Shown here piece by piece: positions 17,071 through 25,410 of a DNA stretch of 64,000 nucleotides. A program made the position numbers and the translations under genes. The notes below the pieces were generated by a model, which was not told the origin of the DNA, did no database searches, and was given only the letters and a program-made list of their open reading frames with translations. Each line of letters starts with the position of its first letter. The stretch's first letter is position 1. Location of the stretch: positions 1,178,001 to 1,242,000 of the forward strand of contig CAWGXG010000007.1 in assembly GCA_963826505.1 (NCBI GenBank), read 5' to 3'. This DNA is from CAWGXG01 sp963826505 (GTDB lineage Bacteria; Chloroflexota; Anaerolineae; Aggregatilineales; Aggregatilineaceae).

Positions 17071-18078
17071 TCATTGCATCCGCCGCCTGACGACAGCGTG
17101 CATGGCGACCGACACCGTGATGATCAGGCCGTAGATCAGCTTGGTCCAATAACCCGTCAGGCCAATCGCGACAATACCTGGCTGGATCGCGCCGATAATG
17201 AAGCAGCCGAGGAAGGTCCCCAATACGCTGCCCGTACCACCATAGACGGACGTCCCGCCCAGGAACACGGCGGCCAGGGTGTTCATCAGATAGCCCTCAC
17301 CCAGGTTCGGCCAAAAATACCACACGTCCAGGCTCTGGATCACGCCGCCGAGCGCTGCCGCCAACCCTACCAACGCGAACAGCAGCATGCGCGTCCGGTT
17401 GACGTTGACGCCCATCAGGCGGGCGCTATTTTCGTTGTCACCAATCAGGTACACGTGAGCTCCAAATTTGTGACGGTTGAGCAAAATCCAGACGAGGACG
17501 GCGACCACGATCATCCACAGCGACTGCGCCGGAAAATAGTTGTTGACCTTCATAACGAGCGCGTCGCGCAGCACGGATCCCTTGGCGAGAGTCATCGACT
17601 CGCCCTGACCGTGCCGGACCACATCCACAACTCCGCGCCAGAAAAACTGTGTGCCAATAGTTGCGATCAGCGAGGGGATTTTCAGGTAGACGATGATGAT
17701 ACCGTTGAGCAGCCCCACCAGGAAGCCCGCGATCAGACTTGCGGCAAATGCCACACCCAGGCTGCTGGTCGAGTCATACGCCATCCAAAAGGCTACCATC
17801 CCCACGGCCATAATCGAGGTGAACGACAGGTCGATTTCCCCGGCGATGATCACCATCGTCAGGGGCAGCGCGATCACGCCCCAGTAAGGGATCGAGGTCA
17901 TCAGCGCGCGGTAAATGTCCTTCTTGAGAAAGGTATCCGGCGCTCCAACGATGAACAACAGCCACAACAGCAGCATGACACCTATAATACCCACCTGCAA
18001 TCCGTTGCGGCGCAGTGTTTGGGTGAAGGTGGGCTTCGGTAAGCCACTCCGGATTTCGGATTCAGCGCGCACAGTCAT
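17071..18078 (-). CDS. Sugar ABC transporter permease (RbsC/AraH family)
   Basis: A 335-aa membrane protein of the BPD_transp_2 family with about nine to ten hydrophobic helices. It includes the family strings LTMVIIAGEIDLSFTSIMAVG and, near the C-terminus, AAVFLGGTSVYGGTGSVLGT. It pairs with the single-domain ATPase upstream and the binding protein at the head of the operon to form a monosaccharide importer, probably for a pentose given the catabolic genes that follow. Confidence 0.92.
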   Translation of the reverse strand: MTVRAESEIRSGLPKPTFTQTLRRNGLQVGIIGVMLLLWLLFIVGAPDTFLKKDIYRALMTSIPYWGVIALPLTMVIIAGEIDLSFTSIMAVGMVAFWMAYDSTSSLGVAFAASLIAGFLVGLLNGIIIVYLKIPSLIATIGTQFFWRGVVDVVRHGQGESMTLAKGSVLRDALVMKVNNYFPAQSLWMIVVAVLVWILLNRHKFGAHVYLIGDNENSARLMGVNVNRTRMLLFALVGLAAALGGVIQSLDVWYFWPNLGEGYLMNTLAAVFLGGTSVYGGTGSVLGTFLGCFIIGAIQPGIVAIGLTGYWTKLIYGLIITVSVAMHAVVRRRMQ

Positions 18079-18125
18079 GCAAAAGCCTTCCTTACTCTCT
18101 AAACAAAATCACGGACTCCATGCGG

Positions 18126-18881
18126 TCAGTCCAGGCTCCCGGTTTGAGCCACATGGTACATTTTTTCCATCAAGGTATCGAGTGTAATGTCTTTGGTGAG
18201 GAATTCACCGGCCACGGTCCCACGATCCAACACGACGACACGGTCGGCCACGGAATAGACGTGGAAGACGTTGTGATCGATGAAGACGGCGGCCTTGCCG
18301 GCGGCCTTGATGTTGCGTACAAATTCGATCAGTTTGCGCGTTTCTTGCAGTGATAGACCCATGGTCGGCTCGTCCAGGACGATCAAATCGGCGTGAAAAT
18401 ACAGCGCGCGTACGATCGCCACACCTTGTTTTTCACCACCGGAAAACATTTTGATGACCGAATCGGGATTTACTGCGGAGGACGTGAAGCCCATCGATTC
18501 AATCATCAGCCGGTGCGTTTCTTCCCGCATCTTGCCCACCTGCAAAAAACCCAGCCGGTTCGACAGCTCGCGGCCCAGGAAGATGTTGCGCCACAGCGTT
18601 TGCAGATCAGCCAGGGCGCGTTCCTGGTAGACGGTTTCCACGCCCAGTGCGCGGGCTTTGGGCACCGTGAGGTGGCTGACCGGGTTTCCGTCGAAAAAAA
18701 TCTCGCCGGTGTCGGGTTGGTGGTAGCCGGTGATGATTTTGATCAGGGTGGATTTCCCGGCCCCATTGTCGCCCAGTAGACCAACAATCTCATTGTCGCC
18801 CACCGTAAAATTCACGTCATGCAGTGACTTGACTTCGCCAAACGATTTTGAGATGTCACGTAGTTCGAGTTTATTGACCAT
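18126..18881 (-). CDS. Sugar ABC transporter ATPase, single-domain (half RbsA type)
   Basis: A 251-aa ATPase. Walker A is GDNGAGKSTLIK, the signature FSGGEKQGVAI, and Walker B LIVLDEPTMGLS. Most RbsA/AraG/XylG proteins carry two ABC domains of about 500 aa in all; this has one, so it probably acts as a homodimer. The ATG at 18881 is preceded by GAAGGAG; the longer reading frame upstream is less likely. It lies between the binding protein and permease genes. Confidence 0.9.
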   Translation of the reverse strand: MVNKLELRDISKSFGEVKSLHDVNFTVGDNEIVGLLGDNGAGKSTLIKIITGYHQPDTGEIFFDGNPVSHLTVPKARALGVETVYQERALADLQTLWRNIFLGRELSNRLGFLQVGKMREETHRLMIESMGFTSSAVNPDSVIKMFSGGEKQGVAIVRALYFHADLIVLDEPTMGLSLQETRKLIEFVRNIKAAGKAAVFIDHNVFHVYSVADRVVVLDRGTVAGEFLTKDITLDTLMEKMYHVAQTGSLD

Positions 18882-19022
18882 GTAGTGCTCCTTCTCAAAC
18901 ACAGAGAGCAAACGGTTGGGGGGTGGCCCGCACGTCTGATCCTATACCGTTGACCGGCTGTCGTCCGTGCGTCACATCCGCTGAGACCGTTTGCTCTCCT
19001 GGATTCGCGTCCTTTCAGAGGC

Positions 19023-19049
19023 GACAGCGTGTGTGTTGCGCACGCTGTC
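19023..19049 (-). repeat. Hairpin between binding-protein and ATPase genes
   Basis: Perfect 9-nt arms GACAGCGTG and CACGCTGTC with a 9-nt loop lie in the 192-nt spacer (18882-19073) after the binding-protein stop. There is no T-run, so it is not a strong terminator. In sugar ABC operons such hairpins stabilise the upstream mRNA and so raise the binding protein over the membrane parts (known for other systems, inferred here). Confidence 0.55.
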
Positions 19050-19073
19050 ACCCTGAAGACAACCACACCGCCT

Positions 19074-20099
19074 TTAGCGGATTACTTGTTCTACCAGCGG
19101 GGCCAGGACATCGATATTGTCGGCGCTGGCGAAGCCGCCACCGGTATCGATGTGCAGGCCGGAGAATGCGAATTCCTTGGTCAGGCAGATTTGCAGGATC
19201 GGCAGATAGCCCTGGAGCCACTGCTGCTGGTCGATGACCAGGTCGGTCCAGCCACCACGAATAGCTTCGATCGTCGCGGGCGACAGGTCAAACCCGGCGG
19301 CGTAGATGTCATCCGGGCCCTTGCCAGCTGCTTCGAGGTAGGACTGAAGCGTAGCCGTCAATCCACCATGATCGGTGACGACGACCTTCACATCGGAGTT
19401 GGACGAGACATACGCTACAAAGGTTGGGATACCGGCTGCGGGGTCGGCATTGGTCGCGGAGTCGATCTCAAGATAGTCGACCTTCAAGCCAGCGGCCTCG
19501 AATGCATCGATGACGCCCTTGGTGCGCAGACCGCGCGTTTCCTGGGAGAGCAGGCCCCAGACCATCGCCTTATCGCCTTCTTGCAGGCCAGCGCGCTTGA
19601 TGGTTTCGTTGCCCAGGTTGACGCCGGTGGCGTACAGTTCCTGGCCAACATACCCGAACCCGTTACCGGCGTACTTCGCCTCGATGGCGGGCAGGTCGGT
19701 GTTCTGGCTGGTGACAATGATGCCCTTGGCTTCGGCTTCGTCAACCAGCGGCGCGAAGGCATCCACACCGGGGTGACCCATGATGGCGATACCATCGGGG
19801 CCAGTGGCCATGGCTTCGGAGAACTGCTGGATCATGGTCTGCTGGTCCCAGTCGGACCACAGATATTCCACATTGGCGCCCAGGTCAGCGGCGGCCTGCA
19901 CAGCACCATTATAAACGTTCACGGCAAACACGCCGCCCACCGGACCACCGGGGAAGAACACGATATCGACGCCGCTGCACCACTTGTCTTTAGCGCCGTT
20001 CGAGCCCTGGCCTTGCGCGACTTTTGTTCCTACAGCTGAGGGGAGGGCTAGCGCCACCACCAGCAAAAGAACAAGGATCAATCCAACTTTCCGTAGCAT
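19074..20099 (-). CDS. Periplasmic/extracellular sugar-binding protein (RbsB type)
   Basis: A 341-aa exported protein with a signal peptide (MLRK, a hydrophobic stretch, then a small-residue cleavage region near GTKVAQGQ). It has the Peripla_BP_4 layout: GAVQAAADLGANVEYLWSDWD in lobe one, a GPDGIAIMGHPG strand, and a GYVGQELYATGVNLGNE stretch typical of ribose/arabinose/galactose binders. AGGAGG precedes the start. It heads the pentose operon, downstream of a LacI-type operator on the promoter. Confidence 0.9.
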   Translation of the reverse strand: MLRKVGLILVLLLVVALALPSAVGTKVAQGQGSNGAKDKWCSGVDIVFFPGGPVGGVFAVNVYNGAVQAAADLGANVEYLWSDWDQQTMIQQFSEAMATGPDGIAIMGHPGVDAFAPLVDEAEAKGIIVTSQNTDLPAIEAKYAGNGFGYVGQELYATGVNLGNETIKRAGLQEGDKAMVWGLLSQETRGLRTKGVIDAFEAAGLKVDYLEIDSATNADPAAGIPTFVAYVSSNSDVKVVVTDHGGLTATLQSYLEAAGKGPDDIYAAGFDLSPATIEAIRGGWTDLVIDQQQWLQGYLPILQICLTKEFAFSGLHIDTGGGFASADNIDVLAPLVEQVIR

Positions 20100-20274
20100 T
20101 TTCCTTTTTCCTCCTGATTAAACGGTAATAATACGAGCAGCCAATTTCGCAGAGAGCAGCGGCCTCCTTTCATCTATTAGGTTGGAGACGCAACGCCAGC
20201 CGGTCACATTCCAAGGGCGGGCCGGTCAGTGATCCCGGCGGCCCGTGCCGATCGAATGCTGCTGGCTGCTGGTA

Positions 20275-20288
20275 AGTTAGCGCTACCG
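20275..20288. promoter_or_regulatory. LacI-type operator O1
   Basis: AGTTAGCGCTACCG contains the perfect 8-nt palindrome TAGCGCTA. It shares the core GTTAGCG with two other sites in this intergenic region. It lies about 45-55 nt inside the predicted leader of the pentose operon. The probable regulator is the LacI protein encoded at 20656. Confidence 0.6.
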
Positions 20289-20316
20289 GCTTGGAACCGC
20301 AAATTCCCAAAAATGC

Positions 20317-20330
20317 TGTTAGCGCAAACA
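20317..20330. promoter_or_regulatory. LacI-type operator O2 at the operon start site
   Basis: TGTTAGCGCAAACA is a palindrome with one mismatched pair and the central CG typical of LacI-family operators. It sits immediately downstream of the minus-strand -10 box (20338-20343), so a bound repressor would cover the predicted transcription start of the pentose operon. Confidence 0.7.
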
Positions 20331-20337
20331 TATTTTT

Positions 20338-20366
20338 AGTATATAATGGGTACAATAGCAAGTCAA
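20338..20366 (-). promoter_or_regulatory. Promoter of the pentose operon
   Basis: On the minus strand TTGACT (20361-20366), a 17-nt spacer and TATACT (20338-20343), one mismatch each from consensus. Transcription would begin near 20330, inside operator O2, leaving a leader of about 230 nt before the binding-protein gene. A plus-strand TATAAT (20342-20347) overlaps it and might serve the lacI gene, but it lacks a good -35. The rest of the 556-nt gap (20100-20655) holds the three operators and nothing else I recognise. Confidence 0.75.
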
Positions 20367-20608
20367 GCCAACAGAACCAGGGGGAAAGAAATTGCACCGG
20401 GGTGAATTTTCGATCTGGCCTGATACGCTGCTGCTTCGACTTTTCCGGCCAAACCCGAGATCCGATTTCTCCCCCCAAATGACGACCGTTCCAGCAACAC
20501 GCCTGCCATCCATGGCTCAGCGGCTTTGGATGGTTGCGCCGCAGGTAATGAAAGCATGCAGAGGGTCTATCCCCAACCTTTCAGAGCGCCAGTGCGCTTG
20601 AGAGAAGG

Positions 20609-20622
20609 TGTTAGCGTTCACA
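20609..20622. promoter_or_regulatory. LacI-type operator O3 upstream of lacI
   Basis: TGTTAGCGTTCACA matches O2 in its first nine bases and lies about 35 nt before the lacI start. Its position suggests autoregulation or looping with O1 and O2, about 290-340 bp away. Confidence 0.6.
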
Positions 20623-20655
20623 GGGGCGTGTTGCAAAAGAAAGCGGGAGTGAATT

Positions 20656-21687
20656 ATGGTCGAGACCACGCATAAACGCGTCACATTGGATGATGTCGCT
20701 CTGCTGTCAGGAGTGTCGTCGCAGACGGTGTCGCGTGTTGTCAACAACCACCCGCACGTGTCCGAGGACACACGCCGCCGCGTTCTTAGTGCCATTCAGC
20801 AGCTTAATTATCGTCCCAATCGCGCTGCGCGCAATCTCGTCACGCGCCGCTCGTGTATGCTTGGCATCGTTACTTACGGCCTTGCCCATTTTGGCCCGGC
20901 GCAGATGATGGCGAACGTCGAGCAGACGGCGCGCGCTCGGGGGTACGGCGTCAGCTTTGCCACTATCACGCAGATGACAGGCAGTGAAATCAACGAGGCG
21001 TTAGGCAGTCTGGGCGATCGCGCCGTAGATGGGTTGGTGCTGATTACGCCGATCCTGGGTGTGAGTTATCCCGACCTCATCCGCTTGTGCGATGGCGTGC
21101 CCTTCGTGCAGATCGACACCGAGCTTTCGGCTCAGGTGCCATCCGTCGTCATCGATCAGCATTACGGCAGCCAGATTGCGACCCAGCACCTGATAAAACT
21201 CGGTCACCGCGCCATCTGCGAGATCAGCGGCCCGCTCAACTGGTTTGGCGCGCGCGCTCGGCACGAAAGCTGGCTGGCGACGGTTCGCGCTGCCGGGTTG
21301 CAGCCGGGCGGCTCCGTCGCGGGCGATTGGACCGCGCGCAGTGGTTGGGAAGCGGTCAGCCGCCTGCTGGACATGGGTGAGCAGTTCACGGGGCTGGTTG
21401 TTGGCAACGATCAGATGGCCCTGGGCGCGATGCGTGCGTTGCGTGAGCGAGGTAAGCGCGTGCCCGAAGATGTTTCGATCGTCGGATTTGATGACATCCC
21501 CGAAGCAGCCTATTTTGAACCCCCGCTGACGACCGTCCGCCAGAACTTCGCCGCACTGGGCGAACAGAGTGTTGAATATCTCGTCACGATGATCGAAAAT
21601 CCGGATACACCGCTGCACCAGCGCGTGCTTTATCCCCAACTCGTTGAGCGGCAGAGCACGCACCGGCTGGACGTGGTGCCGGTCTGA
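20656..21687 (+). CDS. LacI-family transcriptional regulator of the pentose cluster
   Basis: A 343-aa repressor. The N-terminal helix-turn-helix is VTLDDVALLSGVSSQTVSRV, followed by the hinge (RPNRAARNL) and a periplasmic-binding-like effector domain, with IVGFDDIPEAAYFEPPLTTV near residue 280. The start uses GGGAG. It is divergent from the sugar importer operon, with three matching operators between, and upstream of a third UroD-like gene and a sugar kinase. I infer that it senses the sugar taken up by the importer. Confidence 0.93.
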   Translation: MVETTHKRVTLDDVALLSGVSSQTVSRVVNNHPHVSEDTRRRVLSAIQQLNYRPNRAARNLVTRRSCMLGIVTYGLAHFGPAQMMANVEQTARARGYGVSFATITQMTGSEINEALGSLGDRAVDGLVLITPILGVSYPDLIRLCDGVPFVQIDTELSAQVPSVVIDQHYGSQIATQHLIKLGHRAICEISGPLNWFGARARHESWLATVRAAGLQPGGSVAGDWTARSGWEAVSRLLDMGEQFTGLVVGNDQMALGAMRALRERGKRVPEDVSIVGFDDIPEAAYFEPPLTTVRQNFAALGEQSVEYLVTMIENPDTPLHQRVLYPQLVERQSTHRLDVVPV

Positions 21688-21713
21688 TTTTCGCCTTGAG
21701 TTTTTCCGCGTGA

Positions 21714-22754
21714 ATGGAAAATCGTATGAGCATGACCCCCAAAGAACGCATGCGGCGCGCGCTGCGCCATGAGCCGGTCGATCGCTTGCCCACGCAGATC
21801 AATTACACCCGGGCTGTTGGCGAGCGCATGGCGGCCCACTTCGGCGTAACTCTGGCCGAGCTGCCCGCCCGCCTGGACAATCACCTGCTGCGTGTAGACA
21901 TCAACCACACGCCGCATCTGAGCGCCGATGGCAAAACCGCTTATGACTGGTGGGGTGTGGGCTTCAGCACGGAGGAAGAGGGCTATTTCATCAACGACAG
22001 CCCGCTGGCGGCTTCCAAAGACCTGGAGGCTTTCGCCTGGCCGGACCCGGACGCCCCTCACCTGCTCGACGACGCGGTGCGCCTCATCGCGGCGGATGGC
22101 GGGCAGCATTTTGTCGCGCCGAATTTTGGGTTTGCGCTGTTCGAGCGAGCGTATTCGCTGCGCGGCTTCGATACGTTTTTGATGGATTTGCCGCTCGATC
22201 CCGATTTCACAGCGGCGCTGCTCGATCGCATCACGGGGATCCAGGGGCGGCTGATCGCGCGTTTCCTGGCGCTGGGTGTGGACGGAGTCTATTTTGGTGA
22301 TGACTACGGCGCGCAAAAGAGCACACTGATTTCCCCGCGCATGTGGCGGCAGGTCATCAAGCCCCGGCTGGCGCAGCTTTTCGCGCCGGTGCGCGAGGCT
22401 GGACTGCCGGTGATCATGCATTCGGATGGCGACATCGCGCCGATCTTGCCCGATCTGGTCGAAATCGGATTGACAGCGCTCAATCCCGCCCAGCCGGAAG
22501 TGATCGATCATGTGTGGGCGCGTACCACGTTTGGCGAGCGTCTGGCCTATTACGGCGGCGTCTCGACGCAGACGGTGCTGCCGCATGGCACGCCCGCCGA
22601 GGTCAAAACGGCGGTGGCGGAGGCGGCGCGCCTGTTGGCGCCCGACGGCACCGGGCTGGTTATTGGACCGTCACACCGCATGATGCAAGATATTCCTTTG
22701 GAAAATATCGACGCGCTGTTAGAGGCATTTGCTGGTTTAGGGGAGGCACGATGA
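21714..22754 (+). CDS. UroD-like protein 3
   Basis: A 346-aa UroD-superfamily TIM barrel (possible starts at 21714, 21726 and 21732; none has a strong ribosome-binding site). The opening MTPKERMRRALRHEPVDRLP matches that of UroD-like 1, as do YFGDDYGAQKSTLISPRMW, IMHSDGDIAPILPDLVE and LVIGPSHRM near the end. It lies 26 nt after lacI and overlaps the kinase gene by 4 nt (ATGA), so it is expressed with them. Together with the two copies in the divergent operon it makes three UroD-fold proteins around one promoter region. Confidence 0.82.
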   Translation: MENRMSMTPKERMRRALRHEPVDRLPTQINYTRAVGERMAAHFGVTLAELPARLDNHLLRVDINHTPHLSADGKTAYDWWGVGFSTEEEGYFINDSPLAASKDLEAFAWPDPDAPHLLDDAVRLIAADGGQHFVAPNFGFALFERAYSLRGFDTFLMDLPLDPDFTAALLDRITGIQGRLIARFLALGVDGVYFGDDYGAQKSTLISPRMWRQVIKPRLAQLFAPVREAGLPVIMHSDGDIAPILPDLVEIGLTALNPAQPEVIDHVWARTTFGERLAYYGGVSTQTVLPHGTPAEVKTAVAEAARLLAPDGTGLVIGPSHRMMQDIPLENIDALLEAFAGLGEAR

Positions 22755-23923
22755 TCGATCAGGAACGAACGGCGCTGCTCCGCGCGCGTTTCGCAGAACT
22801 GTACGACGGCGAGCCGGAAGTGTGGGTGCAGGCTCCGGGCCGCGTGGATCTGATGGGCAGTCACACTGATTACAACCTGGGCTACGTGCTGACGCTGCCG
22901 ATCGATCGCAGTACGTGGATCGCGGCGCGGCCCCGTGCTGACCGTACCGTTACGATCTATTCGCTCAATGTGGAAGGCGGCGCTGCCTTCAGTCTGGACG
23001 CGATCGAGCACAGCGGCACTGTGTCGTGGACCAATTTCGTGCGCGGCGTGGCGAAAATCTTCGAGGACGAGGGCTACGGGCTGTGCGGCTTCGATGGGCT
23101 GGTTCACAGCACCGTGCCGATGAGCAGCGGGCTGAGTTCGTCTGCCGCGCTCGAAGTGGCGACGGCTACGCTGTTCGAAGCGATGTGCGGCGTTGCTCTG
23201 ACGCCCGTACAGACCGCCGTCCTCTGCCAGCGCGCGGAGAATAGCTTTGTGGGCGTGAACTGCGGCATCCTCGATCAATATACGTCGGCGGCGGGTCAGG
23301 CTGGACACGCCCTGCTGCTCGACTGCCGCGATCTTACCCACCAATCGGCGGCTGTCCACGACTCGATCCGCATTGTGATCTGTGATACCCGCGCCAAACG
23401 CGAGCTGACCGGCTCAGAATATCCCCAGCGTCGCGCGCAGTGTGAAGCGGGCGCGGCCCGTCTGGCGGAATTTTATCCCGGCGTGCAGGCGCTGCGCGAT
23501 GTGACATTGCAGCAACTGCTAGCGCACGCCGCCGATCTGCCGGAGGTCGTATTCCGCCGCTGTCGCTTCATCGTCGAGGAAAACCAGCGCGTGCTGGACC
23601 TGGCCGAGGCGCTGCCCGCCAACGACCGCGCGCGGATCGCGACGCTGGCCGGCGCATCATTTGCGGGAGCCAGGGATTTGTACGAGATATGCTCGCCGGA
23701 GATGCTCGCCATGATGGACGCCATGCGCAGCGGGCCGGGCATCATCGGCGCGCGGCAGGCGGGGGCCGGGTTTGGAGGATGTATGGTCGCCTTCGTGGAT
23801 GCGGGCGCGATCGACCCCTTCGCCCAGCACGTCAGCAGCGCGTATCAGGCCGCGACCGGCATCAAACCGACGATTTACCCCGTCCAGGCGGCGCCGGGCG
23901 CGGGTATACTGGCGGTGGTCTGA
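22751..23923 (+). CDS. Galactokinase-family (GHMP) sugar kinase, possibly an arabinokinase
   Basis: A 390-aa GHMP kinase starting at the ATG overlapping the UroD-like stop, with GGGGAGG upstream. The galactokinase motifs are APGRVDLMGSHTDYN (about 28-42), PMSSGLSSSAALEVA for ATP binding, and GAGFGGCMVAFV near the C-terminus. In typical galactokinases the first motif is GRVNLIGEHTDYN; here Glu is replaced by Ser37. In structures of galactokinase that glutamate contacts the sugar near C6. L-arabinose equals galactose without C6, so a pentose substrate is plausible. Galactose remains the default family assignment. Confidence 0.85.
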   Translation: MIDQERTALLRARFAELYDGEPEVWVQAPGRVDLMGSHTDYNLGYVLTLPIDRSTWIAARPRADRTVTIYSLNVEGGAAFSLDAIEHSGTVSWTNFVRGVAKIFEDEGYGLCGFDGLVHSTVPMSSGLSSSAALEVATATLFEAMCGVALTPVQTAVLCQRAENSFVGVNCGILDQYTSAAGQAGHALLLDCRDLTHQSAAVHDSIRIVICDTRAKRELTGSEYPQRRAQCEAGAARLAEFYPGVQALRDVTLQQLLAHAADLPEVVFRRCRFIVEENQRVLDLAEALPANDRARIATLAGASFAGARDLYEICSPEMLAMMDAMRSGPGIIGARQAGAGFGGCMVAFVDAGAIDPFAQHVSSAYQAATGIKPTIYPVQAAPGAGILAVV

Positions 23924-23951
23924 ACTCAGAAATCCGTTGAGAAGTCGATCG

Positions 23952-24024
23952 GGTCCCCCCCTAAATTCCTCCCCGCGTGGCGGAAGGGTACCGCGACCGC
24001 AGGTCGCGCGGGGGATTGGGGACC
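23952..24024. repeat. Nested palindrome between convergent genes
   Basis: Three nested pairs of arms: GGTCCCC (23952-23958) with GGGGACC (24018-24024), CCCCGCG with CGCGGGG, and at the centre GCGACC-gca-GGTCGC (23993-24007). It lies between the convergent kinase and transaldolase genes. It looks like a REP-type or bidirectional terminator-like element, without a T-run. Confidence 0.6.
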
Positions 24025-24026
24025 TC

Positions 24027-24662
24027 TCAGGCGTGTTTCAGGCTCGCGTCGAACTCGGCAATGGCTTGTTGCGACAATTCGTGCTCGCCCAGGGCTTCGA
24101 TCAGCGCCAGCGGCAGGGTCAGGTGATGGGCACCGGCCAGGATCGCGCCGACGACCTCATCCACCGATTTCAGGCTGGCGGCGACGATTTCGGTTTGCGT
24201 TCCAGCGAGGATGCGCGCCATATCGCGCACGACGGCCAGCCCATCGCCCAGATCGCGGGTGAGGCGGCTGACATAGGGCGCGACGAAGCTGGCCCCCACC
24301 TGTGCCGCCAGGTAGGCCTGGGCCGGACTGGCGACGGCGGTGATCGTCACTTCGATGCCTGACGTCACTACGCGCTTGGCCAGCGCGAGATTTTCTGTCG
24401 TGGCGGCAATCTTGATGATGACTTTGTCCTGGCGGAGACGGTGCGCTTCCCAGGCCTGGTCGAACCGTTCTTCGACGGTGCGCCCGGTGACCTGGTAAAA
24501 AATGTGCCCCTCGACAATGTCTACCAGATCGCTCAACACATCCAGGCCAGGGCGCCCGGTGCGTGCGATCAAAGTCGGGTTGGTTGTGACGCCCGCGATA
24601 AACCCAAGTTCCTGCGCGCGGCGTACGTCGTCGAGATTGGCCGAGTCGAGATAAAGTGCCAT
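24027..24662 (-). CDS. Transaldolase / fructose-6-phosphate aldolase (TalC/FSA family)
   Basis: A 211-aa class I aldolase of the short transaldolase type. It has YLDSANLDDVRRA at the N-terminus, VTTNPTLIARTG, the Schiff-base lysine in VIIKIAATTE, and a C-terminal TLPLALIEAL segment. The length of about 215 aa is right for TalC/FSA. It could link sedoheptulose/erythrose phosphates with glycolytic sugars, or cleave fructose 6-phosphate to dihydroxyacetone. It is divergent from the hexulose-phosphate synthase gene with a 121-nt gap, so the two may share a promoter region and pathway. Confidence 0.9.
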   Translation of the reverse strand: MALYLDSANLDDVRRAQELGFIAGVTTNPTLIARTGRPGLDVLSDLVDIVEGHIFYQVTGRTVEERFDQAWEAHRLRQDKVIIKIAATTENLALAKRVVTSGIEVTITAVASPAQAYLAAQVGASFVAPYVSRLTRDLGDGLAVVRDMARILAGTQTEIVAASLKSVDEVVGAILAGAHHLTLPLALIEALGEHELSQQAIAEFDASLKHA

Positions 24663-24783
24663 TATGCGTGGCTCCTTGTCAGCATATTCAGCGATCTGGG
24701 AATGACCTTATGTTGATTATAACGCGTTGTGCACGGGAACGGTCCGTTTTGTGCCCAACAGTGGCAGGCGTAAGGAGCGCAGG

Positions 24784-25410
24784 GTGAAACTTCAAGTAGC
24801 TCTCGATGGCGATTGGGCGCACAGTCTGGATGTGCTGCATGCGGTGCGCCCGTATATCGATATTGCGGAAATCGGGACGCCGCTGGTGTTCCGCGAGGGG
24901 ATGGCCGCGGCACGCCGTCTGCGCGCCACCTTCCCCGATCTGGCGCTGCTGGCCGATCTCAAGATCATGGATGCGGGGCAACACGAAGCCGCGCTCGCGT
25001 TTGACGCCGGCTGCGATTTCGTGACGGTGCTCGGTCTGGCCGCCGATCAAACTGTGCGCGGCGCGGTGAGCGCGGCGCGACAGGCCGGGGGGCAGGTCGT
25101 GGCCGATCTGATTCAGGTGCCGGATTTGGTGGAACGCGCGGCGCGTTTGTTGGAATTGGGCTGCGATGTGCTGTGCGTGCATACGGCGTTTGATCTGCAA
25201 GCGCCGGGCGTCTCGCCCCTGAATGATCTCGAACGGCTGCGCGCGGCGTTCCCAGAAGCGGCGCTGGCCGTCGCGGGCGGCATCCGAGGGGAGACGATCG
25301 TCCCGGTGCGGCGCGCCACTCCGCAGATTGTGATCGTGGGCGGCGCGCTGGTGACCGCGACCGATCCGGCAGCAGAGGCGCGGCTGATCCGCGCTCAGAT
25401 GGAGGCATGA
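24784..25410 (+). CDS. 3-hexulose-6-phosphate synthase (HPS)
   Basis: A 208-aa member of the OMP decarboxylase-like TIM barrels. The start is GTG at 24784, with AAGGAG six nt upstream, giving KLQVALDGDWAHSLDVL. The active-site strand is ADLKIMDAGQHEAALAF, matching the DLKTMD motif of HPS and KGPDC; the phosphate loop is VAGGIRGETI. It condenses formaldehyde with ribulose 5-phosphate, or runs in reverse to make ribulose 5-phosphate. The next gene is the matching isomerase, overlapping by 4 bases. Confidence 0.88.
   Translation: MKLQVALDGDWAHSLDVLHAVRPYIDIAEIGTPLVFREGMAAARRLRATFPDLALLADLKIMDAGQHEAALAFDAGCDFVTVLGLAADQTVRGAVSAARQAGGQVVADLIQVPDLVERAARLLELGCDVLCVHTAFDLQAPGVSPLNDLERLRAAFPEAALAVAGGIRGETIVPVRRATPQIVIVGGALVTATDPAAEARLIRAQMEA

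Noticed and set aside
16894..18042. Long plus-strand open frame (382 codons) opposite the sugar permease gene
   Set aside because: The permease frame on the minus strand has family motifs, membrane helices and operon context. The opposite frame is His/Gln/Asp-rich with no recognisable family, a usual high-GC antisense shadow.
19023..19049. Hairpin after the sugar-binding protein as a full terminator
   Set aside because: The stem is strong but no T-run follows, and the ATPase and permease genes continue in the same direction. An mRNA-stabilising or partial-termination role is more likely.
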